64,000 nt of DNA, taken from positions 45,519 through 109,518 of the forward strand of contig JARKRC010000040.1 in NCBI GenBank assembly GCA_029974595.1, given 5' to 3'. The notes beneath the pieces were generated by a model that made no database searches, was not told the origin of the DNA, and saw only the letters and a list, made by a program, of their open reading frames with translations. Below are positions 18,734 to 28,800 of this stretch, piece after piece; the stretch's first letter is position 1, and every line of letters begins with the position of its first letter. The translations under genes were made by a program, and so were the position numbers. Source of the DNA: Ereboglobus sp. GTDB lineage: Bacteria > Verrucomicrobiota > Verrucomicrobiia > Opitutales > Opitutaceae.

Positions 18734-19992
18734 TGCGTGGCGGATGCATCACGCTCGGAATTGCGGCCCTCGCGCTTTTTTGCGGAGCGGCGCGCGCGGC
18801 TCCTGTTTTTGAAACGCAGGAGCTGTTTCCGCCGGCCCCGGGCAACAAGCCGAACTACCGCATCCCCTCGATCACCTGCGCGCCGAACGGCGACATTCTC
18901 GCGATTGTCGAGAAACGCAACGACGGCATCGGCGATATCGGCAACACGGATATCGCCATGCGCGCCAGCACGGATTTTGGAAAAACATGGTCTGCGATTC
19001 GCACGCTGGTTGATGACGGCGAAAACACATGCTCCGACATCACGACATGCGTGGACGCAGAGACGAAGCGCGTTTTCGTCTTTTTCCTGCGCGACAAAAA
19101 ACGCTTCTGCTACATCTACTCGGACGACTCGGGCAAGACGTGGTCGGACATCGTCGATATCCACGCCTCGGTGACAAAACCCGGGTGGGACACCGTGGGC
19201 CTTAAACCCGGCCAGACCGTCCGCTCGTCCACCGACCGTGAAACCGGCAAGACCGGCAAGGCCGCGCAATGGAAACACAACTGGGCGCAACGCTACGGCA
19301 TCGGCCCGGGCAGCGGCGGCATCCAGTTAAAAACCGGCCCGCGCAAGGGAAGGCTGCTGATTCCCGCGCGGCACAGCGAGCAAACCGGCAAGTCGCTCAC
19401 GAGTTTCACTCACGTTTTTTATTCCGACGATCACGGCAAGACATGGAGGCTGGGCCCGTCGCAAATCATAAAATACGGAAACGAAAACCAGCTCGTGCAA
19501 CTCGCCAACGGCGACATCATGATGAATGCGCGCAGCGCGCACGCCGCGTCGGGGCCGGATAATTTCCGCCGCCTCGTCGCCGTGAGCCACGACGGCGGCG
19601 ACACATGGCCCGACGTTTACAAGGACGAAGGGCTGGTCAGCCTGAGCTGCGAGGCTTCGATCGAAACCTACAACCACGGCGCTTCGCCGGAAAATGGCGT
19701 CTTGCTTTTTGCAAATCCCGCAAACGCGTTCCGTCAGGAAGCGCACCCTTATGGACGCTATAATGTCACTGTGCGCTGGAGCCGTGACAATGGCGCGACA
19801 TGGTCCGCCGGACGTCCTGTTTACCCGCATCCCAGTTCCTACACGGACCTTGCCGTCCTCTCGGACGGAAGCATTGGCATGATTTATGAGCGCGGCGAAA
19901 AGGGCTCCGTCAAATACTGGGATTCGCTGCATTTCGTGCGCTTCAACCTCGAATGGCTTTTCGCTCCGCCGCACACGCCTTGGAAGCCTTGA
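18730..19992 (+). CDS. Exo-alpha-sialidase (GH33), fourth copy, with extra loop
   Basis: 420 residues. The start overlaps the nanA stop by four bases; a second ATG lies at 18733. A signal peptide (core LGIAALALFCGAARA) is present. Markers are NYRIPSI, the Asp region GIGDIGNTDIAMR, Asp boxes STDFGKTW, SDDSGKTW, SDDHGKTW, SHDGGDTW and SRDNGATW, the Arg of RYNVTVRW, and the Tyr/Glu in SSYTDL and YERG. A polar insertion between the second and third blades (about residues 155-185, rich in Lys/Thr/Gly) is absent from the canonical copy at 13502. EGR is EKR here. Secreted or periplasmic; likely specialised for a different sialyl linkage or O-acetylation state, which is inference. Confidence 0.87.
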   Translation: MMRGGCITLGIAALALFCGAARAAPVFETQELFPPAPGNKPNYRIPSITCAPNGDILAIVEKRNDGIGDIGNTDIAMRASTDFGKTWSAIRTLVDDGENTCSDITTCVDAETKRVFVFFLRDKKRFCYIYSDDSGKTWSDIVDIHASVTKPGWDTVGLKPGQTVRSSTDRETGKTGKAAQWKHNWAQRYGIGPGSGGIQLKTGPRKGRLLIPARHSEQTGKSLTSFTHVFYSDDHGKTWRLGPSQIIKYGNENQLVQLANGDIMMNARSAHAASGPDNFRRLVAVSHDGGDTWPDVYKDEGLVSLSCEASIETYNHGASPENGVLLFANPANAFRQEAHPYGRYNVTVRWSRDNGATWSAGRPVYPHPSSYTDLAVLSDGSIGMIYERGEKGSVKYWDSLHFVRFNLEWLFAPPHTPWKP

Positions 19993-20018
19993 GTCATCAA
20001 TATCCATATCGTCACCCC

Positions 20019-21470
20019 ATGAAAACGACATCCCGAAAACACATTCGTCTGCTCGGACTTTCCGCCATTGCCGCCGGCGCCGCCGCGCTGCCCGCAGCTA
20101 CACCCGCGCCTCCGCCATCGCAGCCATCCCGGCCCAATATCGTTTTTATTCTCATTGATGATCTCGGCTGGGGCGACACGGGCCCATACGGGCAAAAGTT
20201 CATCGACACGCCGAACTTCGACCGCCTCGCCTCGCAATCGATGACATTTACAAACGCCTACGCGCCTTCGCCGATCTGCTCGGCATCGCGCGCGGCCAGC
20301 CTGACCGGGCGCTCGCCCGCGCGCCTGCATTTCGAGTTTGTGACCAAGCCCGGCCCCGGCAAACCCGCTCCCGGCCAGCTGCTCCGCCAGCCGGCTTACC
20401 CGCGCGATCTGCCCCTTTCCGAAATCTCGCTCGCCGAGGCAATCGCGCCCGCCGGTTACAAGACCGGCTATTTTGGCAAATGGCATCTCACGCAGGAAAC
20501 CGGAGGCGTTTATCTCGGCCACGGCGACAAATTCGGCCCCGCGCAACAGGGCTTCGCCGAAACGAGCGAGGAGCGCGGCAGCCACCCGTACAAGTATCAA
20601 AAGGAGCTCAAGAAGGGCGGTCTGGAATACGGTCCGTATTCAAAGGGCGAATACGCGCCCGACCCGCTTTTTGACCAGGCGATTGATTTCCTGCGACGCA
20701 ATAAAGACGGGCGCTTCTTCCTCTTTCTTTCGCACTACTACGTGCATTACCCGCTCGATACGCGCTGCAAATGGCTGGTGGACAAATATGAGGCGCGGGC
20801 AAAGGAGCGCGAGCTGAAGATGGACAAGGAGCGGATCACCTACGCCGCGTTTGTCGAGACGATGGACTATCTCGTGGGCCGCGCGCTCGATGCGATTGAC
20901 GCGCTCGGCCTCGCCGACAACACGCTCCTGGTGCTCACGTCCGACAACGGCGGCGATCCGCGCGTCGCGTGGAACGGCTTGCGCGGCAGCAAGTGGACGC
21001 TTTACGAAGGCGGCGTGCGCGCGCCGTTTTTTGTCCGCTGGCCCGGCGTCGCCAAGGCGGGTTCGCGTTGCGATGTGCCGGTGACGGGCACGGATATTAT
21101 GCCCACATTCTGCGAGGTCGCGGGAGTCGAACCTCCCGGAGTGCCGCTCGACGGCACAAGCCTCGTTCCGCTCGCGAGTGGAAAATCGCAAACGCTCGCC
21201 CGCGACACGCTCACCTGGCATTTCCCGTTTTATCACAAGGCGTTCGTCGATACGCGCCCGTGCTCGTCCATCCGCAAGGGCGACATGAAGCTGATCTATT
21301 TCTACGAGGACGAGCGCATGGAGCTGTATGACTTGGCAGCCGATGCGATGGAGAAAAACGATCTCTCAAAATCCAACCCAAAACTCGCGACCGCGCTGAA
21401 AGACGAGCTCCTGAAAACGCTCAAGGAGCAGGGCGCGAGATTCCCCCAAAAGAGGCCGCCCAAGATTTGA
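20019..21470 (+). CDS. Secreted type I sulfatase (Cys-type arylsulfatase family)
   Basis: 483 residues. The ATG at 20019 opens the signal peptide (MKTTSRKHIRLLGLSAIAAG, cleavage in the Ala/Pro-rich stretch), so the in-frame start at 19953 inside the sialidase gene is rejected. Sulfatase motifs: NIVFILIDDLGWGD (metal-binding Asp pair), the formylglycine site CSASRAASLTGR with Cys87, FGKWHL, and the distal SDNGGD metal site. The core is C-x-A-x-R rather than the commoner C-x-P-x-R. Activity needs a formylglycine-generating enzyme or anSME, not encoded here. It probably removes sulfate esters that cap sialylated or mucin-like glycans, in step with the adjacent sialidases. Confidence 0.9.
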   Translation: MKTTSRKHIRLLGLSAIAAGAAALPAATPAPPPSQPSRPNIVFILIDDLGWGDTGPYGQKFIDTPNFDRLASQSMTFTNAYAPSPICSASRAASLTGRSPARLHFEFVTKPGPGKPAPGQLLRQPAYPRDLPLSEISLAEAIAPAGYKTGYFGKWHLTQETGGVYLGHGDKFGPAQQGFAETSEERGSHPYKYQKELKKGGLEYGPYSKGEYAPDPLFDQAIDFLRRNKDGRFFLFLSHYYVHYPLDTRCKWLVDKYEARAKERELKMDKERITYAAFVETMDYLVGRALDAIDALGLADNTLLVLTSDNGGDPRVAWNGLRGSKWTLYEGGVRAPFFVRWPGVAKAGSRCDVPVTGTDIMPTFCEVAGVEPPGVPLDGTSLVPLASGKSQTLARDTLTWHFPFYHKAFVDTRPCSSIRKGDMKLIYFYEDERMELYDLAADAMEKNDLSKSNPKLATALKDELLKTLKEQGARFPQKRPPKI

Positions 21471-21506
21471 TTGGGTGAACATCGCCCGGACGGGGCCTCT
21501 TGTATT

Positions 21507-24500
21507 TTATTTTTCCCCGACGATCTGGGAAAACGAGATCCTCGCCTCGCCGATCAGGCCTGACGGCAGCGGGCCGTATTTCCACGGAAAATAATCCGAG
21601 GGCTTGATGTTTTTCGGATCGGGATAATGCGTTTGCATCGAGTTTGCCCAGGTGAGCCGCTCCGATTCAGGCAGGGTGGCATCGTAAAGGCAGCGATTCA
21701 CCCAGGTGTTTGCGACGGCGATGCGCAGCGTGTTTTTGCCGCCGCGGAGATGATCGGTGATGTCGATCCGATACGGCGGACGCCACAGGGCGCCGGCGCG
21801 CTTTCCGTTCACCGTGACCTCGGCGACTTCGCAAACCTGGGCGATTTCAAGATAAGCGCGTTGATTCGCCGCAAGCTCGCGACGGTCGAGCTCGACGTCT
21901 TTCGTGTAAACGGCAGCGCCCGAATAGTGTTTTATGCCGGGCGCGGATGACTCCGTCCACGAGACAAGGCTCTCGAAACGCTGCGGCCCGGCGGGCGCGC
22001 CCCATTTGGAGTCAAAGGTCACAGTCCACGGGCCTTCGAGTGTTTTTGGCGGGAGAATGGCTTTCGCTGAAAGCGTGATGACATGCCCGCCGGCTTTTTT
22101 GAGCGAGACGTTGCCTGCCGCGAAAAATTCGGCGCCGAGCCCGCCCGGCGTTGTTGCGAAAATGCGGGGCGCTTTTTGCGCCGGCCTGGCCTCGCCGACG
22201 TCCTTGTGCCTGGCGATCTCTTCCGCGCTGAGCGCGGTGGCGGCGACTTCGAAGCCGCGCGCGTCTCCCTTGAAACCCTTGCGCATGCCGGAGGGCGGAT
22301 GCACGGTGCGGCCCGAGGCGGTTCCGGCGGCGATCTGTTTGCCATTCAGGTAGAGCGCCGGCACATTGTTTTTGTAAACGAGGGCGATGCGCGCGTTTTC
22401 GGGTACGGGCCGGTCCCATACGAGCACGCTGTTGAGGAAACCCGCCCCGTGTTCAAACACGGCGATGGAATTTTTCCCGACGCTCAGCCCGGCGCAAGCG
22501 CGGGTGTTGTTGCCGGTTTTGAGATGCATCTGCTCAGGATAAAGCACGATGTTTTCATTGGCGAGCGTGACGATGCCGCTGGTTTTTTGTCCGGTGAGCT
22601 TGCGATCCGCGGCTGGCGACACGGTCACGAACACCGTGAAATTCCTCATGATGGCGGCGTTGTCGATTGTGCCTGCGGGAAGGGCGGGAAAGGTTTGCAC
22701 GCCGTCAACGGTCACGTTTGTGACGGCGGATTTTTGCGCGCCGCCGGCTTTGGTGAACACGACAAACACGCCTTCGAGTTTTTCGAGCGAAAGCGGGATG
22801 CGCGTGCGTCCTCCGGTCTCGTCGCACACGGCCACGGGCTCGATCCTGCCGCTTTCAGGGCGCCAGATGGACGCGGTTTTGCCGGTCACGGCGAACGACA
22901 TGATGCCGGAGCGCGGCGCGGAGGAATCGCGGTTGATGAGCCAGAACCATTCGCTGCCATCGGCGTGTTCGCGATGCGTCCAGCCGATGTCCCTTGCGTC
23001 GGCGGCGTTGTCGAGCGCGCAGGTGAAGGGCTCGCGGAGATTGAGCGTCCTGATCATGTCGTCCGGCGTGCTGCCGACGTGGAGCGCGCCTTTGCCGATG
23101 CGGCGGACGGCGTTCGAGCCGTCGCCGAAAAGTTCGGCGGCGAGCGCGCTCCAGCGCGCGTCGGCCTCGGGACCGCCGCGCAGCGATGGATTGGAGGCGG
23201 GTTTTTTCTGCGCGGAGATCGTCGCGCCGGCTTCGAGCAAGGCCTTGAGTTTCTCCAGCGTTTCGAGACGCAGCGCGGTGTCCGGCGATATGACCATGAA
23301 ATCGTAGCGCATGCGCCCCGGACTGACGAGTTTGCCGTCTTCAATTTTAAGGAAATTGCGGACGCCATCGCCCTCGATCACGTCGTAGAGATGATTTCCC
23401 TGGATGCTCATCGAGGCTCCGTGGGCGGGGATTTCGTCGGAATAGAGCAGGAGAATTCTCGCGGCGTGCCTGCCCTGTTGCAGCATGTATTGCGTGCGCG
23501 CGATGTAGCTGAACCAGTCGCGTGAGAAATTCCACCAGGGCATCTTGCGGTTTTGGGAAACGCCCCACGGTTCCATCTGCCAGCCGGGGGCGCGTTCGTC
23601 GGGCTGGTGCGTGTAGGAGTGGAACACGGCGACGTTGGTTCCGGCGAGCAGCAGCGTGTCGAGCGTGCCCTTCATGATCCAGGGTGTTTCGGCCCAGTTG
23701 CCCTTGCGGCTGGTGAGCGCTTCACAGGTGATGTATTTTTTTCCGTAGAAATGCGCGGCGCTCGTGACCTCGCGCGAGGCGACTTGCCGCACGCCGGCGA
23801 CCACGCTGGGCTCGCGAGGGTCCTGCCAGACCTCGGTCATCGGAAAATCGGCCTCGCGGAACGAGTTCATCGGGTTGCGCATGAAGATGCCGCCCGCGGG
23901 CTCGGTTTCGTATTTCAGGCCGCGGGAGCGGATGAGCGAGCCGAGCTTGCCGTAGAAATTGTCCATGACGAGCGATGAAAACGTCTGCCTCAGGTCGGAG
24001 AGAAACTTTTCGGTTGTATCCACACTTTCGATACATTCTCCGGCATAGACGGGCAGCCAGCCGAGTATGTCGTAGCCGTTGCGCTCGCGAAAATAGCGCT
24101 CGAAATTTTGCGTCCAGTTCTGGTGCCCGGCCTCCCACGAGTCGGTTTCGATGATGGAAAAGGTCTTTCCGGCGAGCGGCCCGGCGGCGTCGATCATTTT
24201 GGCGTTGTAGGAGCCGAAGTGGCGCGTGACGGCGGAGGGTTCGAACTTGTCGACTTCGAGGCCGCGCCCGGCCTCGGTTGCGGGATGATTGGTCTTGCCG
24301 GTCGTGGTGTAGCCGATGCGCATGACGGTCCATTCGCCGGGCGGCACGGCCCAGCGCAATGTGCCCCCGGTGGCGCCCGAGGCGGCGGAGAAGCGGTCGG
24401 TGAGGTTCAGGATTTCCGAGGGTTTGAGGATGTATTTGGCGGGGTAGGGCGCCGCTGTGGCAGTGACGGTTCCCGAGGGCGCGCTGGCACCGGCCTTGGC

Positions 24501-25652
24501 ATTAAAATTGTCGATGGGCGCGGCGGCGCGCGAAATCTCGCCGGGCGCGATCAGTTCAAGTTCGGACACGTTCAGCATGTGCTCCCTCACGACGCCACGG
24601 CGGACGCGCTCGGTCGGATTTTCGCTCAGGTAACGCACGAGCCGCCAGTATCTGGCTTTGCGGGGCGGAAAGGACGCGGTGACGTCGGACTGGCGGAATT
24701 TCAGCCCGCAGACTTTGTCGAAATGCACGCCGTCATCGGAGCATTCGAGGAAGATGTTGAGCGGCAGCTCATACGTCCAGGAAACCTCGGTGAACACGCC
24801 GGCGGCCTCGAAGGGCTCGGCAAATTCGAGGGTGACGCCGCAGAATTGATCGCGGCTGGTGTTGTCGTGCGAGAAGGAGGCGCGCTTGTCGCCCGCGAGG
24901 CCGTCGAAGAGGAACGCGAGATTGTTACCCGGAGCGGCGGGTTTGTCGATGTCGAGCGCGGCGCCGGAGAGGATGATCTCGCGTTTCCCCCCGGCGACGG
25001 TGGTGTATTCGTTTGCCGAATACGCGCGGCGGAGCACGCCGGGTTCGTGCATGGCGAGCCGCATCGGGCGTTTGGCGGGCCAGGCGAGGACGGCGATATC
25101 GCGCGCGTAATCGAGGCGGTGAGCAAGCGCGGGAAGCTCGATGGATTGCCCGCCGCCGCCGGGAAGCCCGGAGACGCGGACGGTTTTCAGCGTGAGCTCC
25201 TTCATCGAGAGCTCGGGCGTGATCCACGGGCCGCCCGCCTCCGACCAGCCGTCGCAATTATGGATGCCGATGCCGAGGCCGTATTTCGCGGCTGTCTCGG
25301 TGGCGAACTTGAATGTGTCGAACCATTCGGGCGTGTTGAATGTGAGCGGCCCCTTGATTTTTCCATTGATATGGAAGATGCGCGCAAAGCCGTAGCCTTT
25401 GCCGGCCATTTCGCGGAGGTCGGTCTCGATGCCTTCACGGGAGACATTGCCGTTGATCCAATGCCACCAGGTTTGCGGCTTCGCAAAACCGCCGGGCGCG
25501 GCGAATGCGGCGGGATCGAGGGTGTTTTCCGGAAGATCAGGGTTGTTGCTGGTGTATTTGTAGAAATCAGGCTCCGCCGAGCGTGTGAGCACGGACGTTG
25601 CGGGGAGCGCGAGAGCAAGGATGAGGGCGAGGGTATTTTTTCTGGGTCGCAT
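21507..25652 (-). CDS. GH106-type alpha-L-rhamnosidase, secreted, with LamG-like insertion
   Basis: 1,381 residues. The N-terminal signal peptide (core LALILALALPATSVL) is followed by the family signature QTWWHWINGNVSREGIETDL, then the NCDGWSEAGGPWI segment and a TIM-barrel-bearing core. A galactose-binding-like fold with the pattern EVTVNGKRAGALWRPPY and LRIAVANTWVNR sits near the C-terminus. Between them, about residues 1040-1190, is a concanavalin/LamG-like segment (IALVYKNNVPALYLNGKQIA) that typical GH106 proteins do not need. The reaction is hydrolysis of terminal alpha-L-rhamnose. It is last of a three-gene minus-strand set with the receptor and the giant protein, and converges on the sulfatase gene with a 36-bp gap that has no clear terminator. 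Confidence 0.82.
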   Translation of the reverse strand: MRPRKNTLALILALALPATSVLTRSAEPDFYKYTSNNPDLPENTLDPAAFAAPGGFAKPQTWWHWINGNVSREGIETDLREMAGKGYGFARIFHINGKIKGPLTFNTPEWFDTFKFATETAAKYGLGIGIHNCDGWSEAGGPWITPELSMKELTLKTVRVSGLPGGGGQSIELPALAHRLDYARDIAVLAWPAKRPMRLAMHEPGVLRRAYSANEYTTVAGGKREIILSGAALDIDKPAAPGNNLAFLFDGLAGDKRASFSHDNTSRDQFCGVTLEFAEPFEAAGVFTEVSWTYELPLNIFLECSDDGVHFDKVCGLKFRQSDVTASFPPRKARYWRLVRYLSENPTERVRRGVVREHMLNVSELELIAPGEISRAAAPIDNFNAKAGASAPSGTVTATAAPYPAKYILKPSEILNLTDRFSAASGATGGTLRWAVPPGEWTVMRIGYTTTGKTNHPATEAGRGLEVDKFEPSAVTRHFGSYNAKMIDAAGPLAGKTFSIIETDSWEAGHQNWTQNFERYFRERNGYDILGWLPVYAGECIESVDTTEKFLSDLRQTFSSLVMDNFYGKLGSLIRSRGLKYETEPAGGIFMRNPMNSFREADFPMTEVWQDPREPSVVAGVRQVASREVTSAAHFYGKKYITCEALTSRKGNWAETPWIMKGTLDTLLLAGTNVAVFHSYTHQPDERAPGWQMEPWGVSQNRKMPWWNFSRDWFSYIARTQYMLQQGRHAARILLLYSDEIPAHGASMSIQGNHLYDVIEGDGVRNFLKIEDGKLVSPGRMRYDFMVISPDTALRLETLEKLKALLEAGATISAQKKPASNPSLRGGPEADARWSALAAELFGDGSNAVRRIGKGALHVGSTPDDMIRTLNLREPFTCALDNAADARDIGWTHREHADGSEWFWLINRDSSAPRSGIMSFAVTGKTASIWRPESGRIEPVAVCDETGGRTRIPLSLEKLEGVFVVFTKAGGAQKSAVTNVTVDGVQTFPALPAGTIDNAAIMRNFTVFVTVSPAADRKLTGQKTSGIVTLANENIVLYPEQMHLKTGNNTRACAGLSVGKNSIAVFEHGAGFLNSVLVWDRPVPENARIALVYKNNVPALYLNGKQIAAGTASGRTVHPPSGMRKGFKGDARGFEVAATALSAEEIARHKDVGEARPAQKAPRIFATTPGGLGAEFFAAGNVSLKKAGGHVITLSAKAILPPKTLEGPWTVTFDSKWGAPAGPQRFESLVSWTESSAPGIKHYSGAAVYTKDVELDRRELAANQRAYLEIAQVCEVAEVTVNGKRAGALWRPPYRIDITDHLRGGKNTLRIAVANTWVNRCLYDATLPESERLTWANSMQTHYPDPKNIKPSDYFPWKYGPLPSGLIGEARISFSQIVGEK

Positions 25653-25776
25653 GGATGGAAAAAGGAAGGAGGCCGCGGGAAAATCGTCTGCGTGCCGCGA
25701 GCAGCAGAATTGTCCGCAGAGGATCAGCCGGTGGCTAGCGCGAAGGCGGGTAGACCGTTGACCTTGCGCAACGCAG

Positions 25777-25798
25777 GCGGCGGCTGCAAAGCCGCCGC
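25777..25798. terminator. Strong GC hairpin between giant-protein gene and GH106 gene
   Basis: A 9-bp perfect stem, GCGGCGGCT paired with AGCCGCCGC, closes a GCAA tetraloop. It lies in the 178-bp gap after the stop of the minus-strand giant gene. There is no T-run on the minus-strand 3' side, so it is more likely an mRNA-stabilising or attenuating hairpin than a full rho-independent terminator. The rest of the gap shows nothing else recognisable. Confidence 0.45.
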
Positions 25799-25830
25799 TG
25801 TTTGCTCACGAACCTGCTCTGTTGCTCCTC

Positions 25831-28800
25831 TTATTTACGCCGGCGGGCGATGTGGAGCATGATGATCGCGAGGAAAAACCAAGGCGAGAGAGCGCCGCCG
25901 CCTCCGCCGCTGCCACCGCCGCCCATGCCTCCGTTGGTCGGGGGAGGCGGCGCGGGGTTGTAGTAGGTCACGGAACTCACGGTGTCGTCCGCGGCAATTT
26001 TGCGGATGGCTCCGTTGCCGGTGTCGGCAACGTAAATGTTGCCGCTGGCGTCGAGGGCGAGTTCACGCGGATGATTGAAACGGGCCGCGGTGCCGGCGCC
26101 GTCGATCATGCCGTGTTTGCCGGGAGCGCCGGCGATGGTGTGGACTTGCGTGCCGGAGATTTCGCGGATGGTGGAGTTGCCGGTGTCCACGATGTAGAGG
26201 TTTTCGCCGTCGCGCGCGATGCCGCGCGGGGCATTGAAGCGCGCGTCGAGCAGGGCGCCGTCGGCAGCGCCCGACTGGCCGAATGCGCCCGCGTAGAGGG
26301 TGACGGGGTGGCTGGCGCTGGCGAGGTCGATGACGCGGATGACGTGGTTGCCGGTATCGGCGACGTAGAGGACTTGCGCGGTTTCATCGAGCGCGAGACC
26401 GGTCGGGGTGTTGAAGCGGGCGGCGGTGCCGGAGCCGTTGGCCGTGCCGGAGGCGCCGTTGCCGGCGATGGTGGTGACATTGCCCCCGAGGGCGGTGTCG
26501 GTGGAGACGCGGCGGATGGCGTGGTTTGCGGAGTCTGCGACGTAGGAGTTGCCGTGGCTGTCGGTGACGATGGCGACGGGGTTCATGAAGCGGGCGGTGG
26601 TGGTGTAACCGTCGAGAATGCCGTCGGCGTTGTTGACCCTGCCGACAAAGACTTCGCTGCTTCCGTCCTCGTGGACGATGCGCACGCGCTGGGTTTGGTC
26701 GGTGAAGCGCAGGTTTTTTCCCGGGGCAATGGAGAGGCCGGCGGGGGCGTTCATGCGGGTGGATGTGCCAGTGGCCGTGCCGACAGTGCCGGGCACGCCG
26801 GCGAAGACCTTGATGCTTCCGTCGGGCGCGGCGGTGTAGATGGCGTGGGTCGCAGCGTCGGCGATGTAGTGGTTGCCGGCGGCGTCGATGGCGATGGCGG
26901 AGGGCTCATTGAACCAAGCGGTTTTAACGGCGAGCGTGGCGGCGTTGCTGGTTTGCGAGCCCGCGTGGTTGGTCGCGGTGTAGCGATATTGCCAGCCGGT
27001 CATGGCGGTGGTGACATTGCTGACAGTGAGCGTGGCAGCGGTGGCTCCGTCTATGATTTCCCATGTGACTCCGCCATCTTTGGAGACTTGCCATTGGATG
27101 ACGGGGGCGGGATTGCCGGTCACGGTGGCTTCGAAGGTCAATGATTTGCCGGCGGTGGCGTTTTGATCTTCGAGGATGGCGAGCACGTCTGGCGCGGCGG
27201 CGATGGTGTAGGGGGTGACGCTTACGCTCGGGTTTAAGGGGAAGAGAGTGGAGGAGACTTTGATGTATCCGTCCGCCGGGATGCCGGCGGGGACTGTGAC
27301 GTTGATGACTGTGCTGCCTGTTTTGCTCCATGTGCCGGCGGGCGCGAGGATGTCGGCAAAATAGAGGGCGTCGGCTTTGTCGAGATTTTCGCCGGTGATG
27401 GTGACAGTCCCGCCGATGGTGACTTCGCGGGGAGTAAAGGCGCTGATGGAGGGGAACGGGTTCATGCCGACGACGAGAGTGCTGGTGGCGTCGGTATATC
27501 TGGCGTAGCGTTCCGTCATGCTTACCTCGATGGGCGCGGCGGGCGTGCCGGAGCGCAGGACGCTGAGGATGGAAACGATTTCGCCGGCGGCGCGGGGGGC
27601 TGTGGTAGTGGCGGCGAAGTGGTTGAGTTGCGGGTGGCGTCCGACTGCGTAGGTGTCGCTGACGATGACATAGCCGGTGGCGGTGTCGGAGACGGCGAAG
27701 TCGAAGCGGACGGGGACTGGCGTGGCGTTGGCGGCTTTGCTGCCGTCGGAGTTTATCTGCACGTCATCGCGCGCGATGATGTGGGTGGCGCCGGTTTCCG
27801 CGATGGTTTGCGCGTGCCAGACGGGGCCGACGGTGTAATCGCCCGCGGTGGCAAACTCAAAGGTATCGAGGACGAAGAGGGCGTTGTCGGCGAGGCGCAG
27901 GCGAATGTCGCGGTGGTGGGTGATGGCGCGGCCGGATGAGTCGCGCATGGCGCGGGTGAGGCCGGCCTTGGGCGCTTCGATGTTTTCCTCGGTGTAGGCA
28001 TTGGTGGTGCTGACGGCGGCGGCGCCGGGCGAGGTGGTTATGGTGAGGAAACTGGCGGCGTCGGTTGCGGGCGCGGCCCACGCGTTTTGCTGGCGGTTGG
28101 GCTGGGTGTTGGCGCCGCCGAGGGAGTGAAGAAGGACGTTGGAGCCGGAGGTGTAGAGGGTGAGCGCGCCGGCGTTTTCGTGCCCGAGGCCGCCTTGGTT
28201 GTAGAGGTCGAAGCTGGCGAAGGAATCGGCGGCGGTGTTTCCGGTGCGGATGTGGAGTTTGTCGTAGGCGAGCGAGCCGCTGGTTTCGACGCGGGTCGTG
28301 ATGATGATATTGGGCGTGGCGCCGGCGTCGGGCGTGACGGCGGCAACGGCGCGGCATGCGGCGACGAGGCCGTCGATGTCGGTGATGATGAGACTGGTTT
28401 TTGCCTTGAGATAGGCGGAGAGCGAGGCGGCGTTGGCGAGGAAATCGGCTCGGGCATGGAGCTGGCCGAGTTTTTCGTATGCGTGCAGCCAGTGGCCGAG
28501 GCCTTCGTCCCAGTGGGTGATGCCGTAGTCGGGAAGCGTGCCGTTTGGCGCGAGCATGTGGGCGTAGCGGTCGAGAGCGTCCTGGATGGCGGGAGCGGCG
28601 AGTTGCGCGGCGACATTGGCGTTCAGGAGCATGGAGTGGAGCCAGAGGCCGTTGGCGGCGCGGGCGTCCTCGGTGGTGTCGGCGAGTTGCGCGGTGGCGG
28701 CCCAGACGTCGCCGCCGTAGGCGAGCCAGGCGGGCGCGGCAGGATCGGCGGGGAGGAGCGTGGCGGTGACGGCGAGTCCGTCGGCTGCGGCGGTGGCGGC

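Noticed and set aside
21118..21146. tRNA-like GGGAGTCGAACCTCCCG string
   Set aside because: It resembles a T-arm but lies inside the sulfatase coding frame, and no acceptor or anticodon arm can be built around it.
21471..21506. Bidirectional terminator between sulfatase and GH106 genes
   Set aside because: Only a weak CCCGGACGGGG-type stem is present, too short to support a call.
22083..25862. Long plus-strand open frames (480 and 584 codons) opposite the GH106 gene
   Set aside because: Antisense frames of a GC-rich gene; no domain motif, while the minus-strand frame has a signal peptide and family signature.
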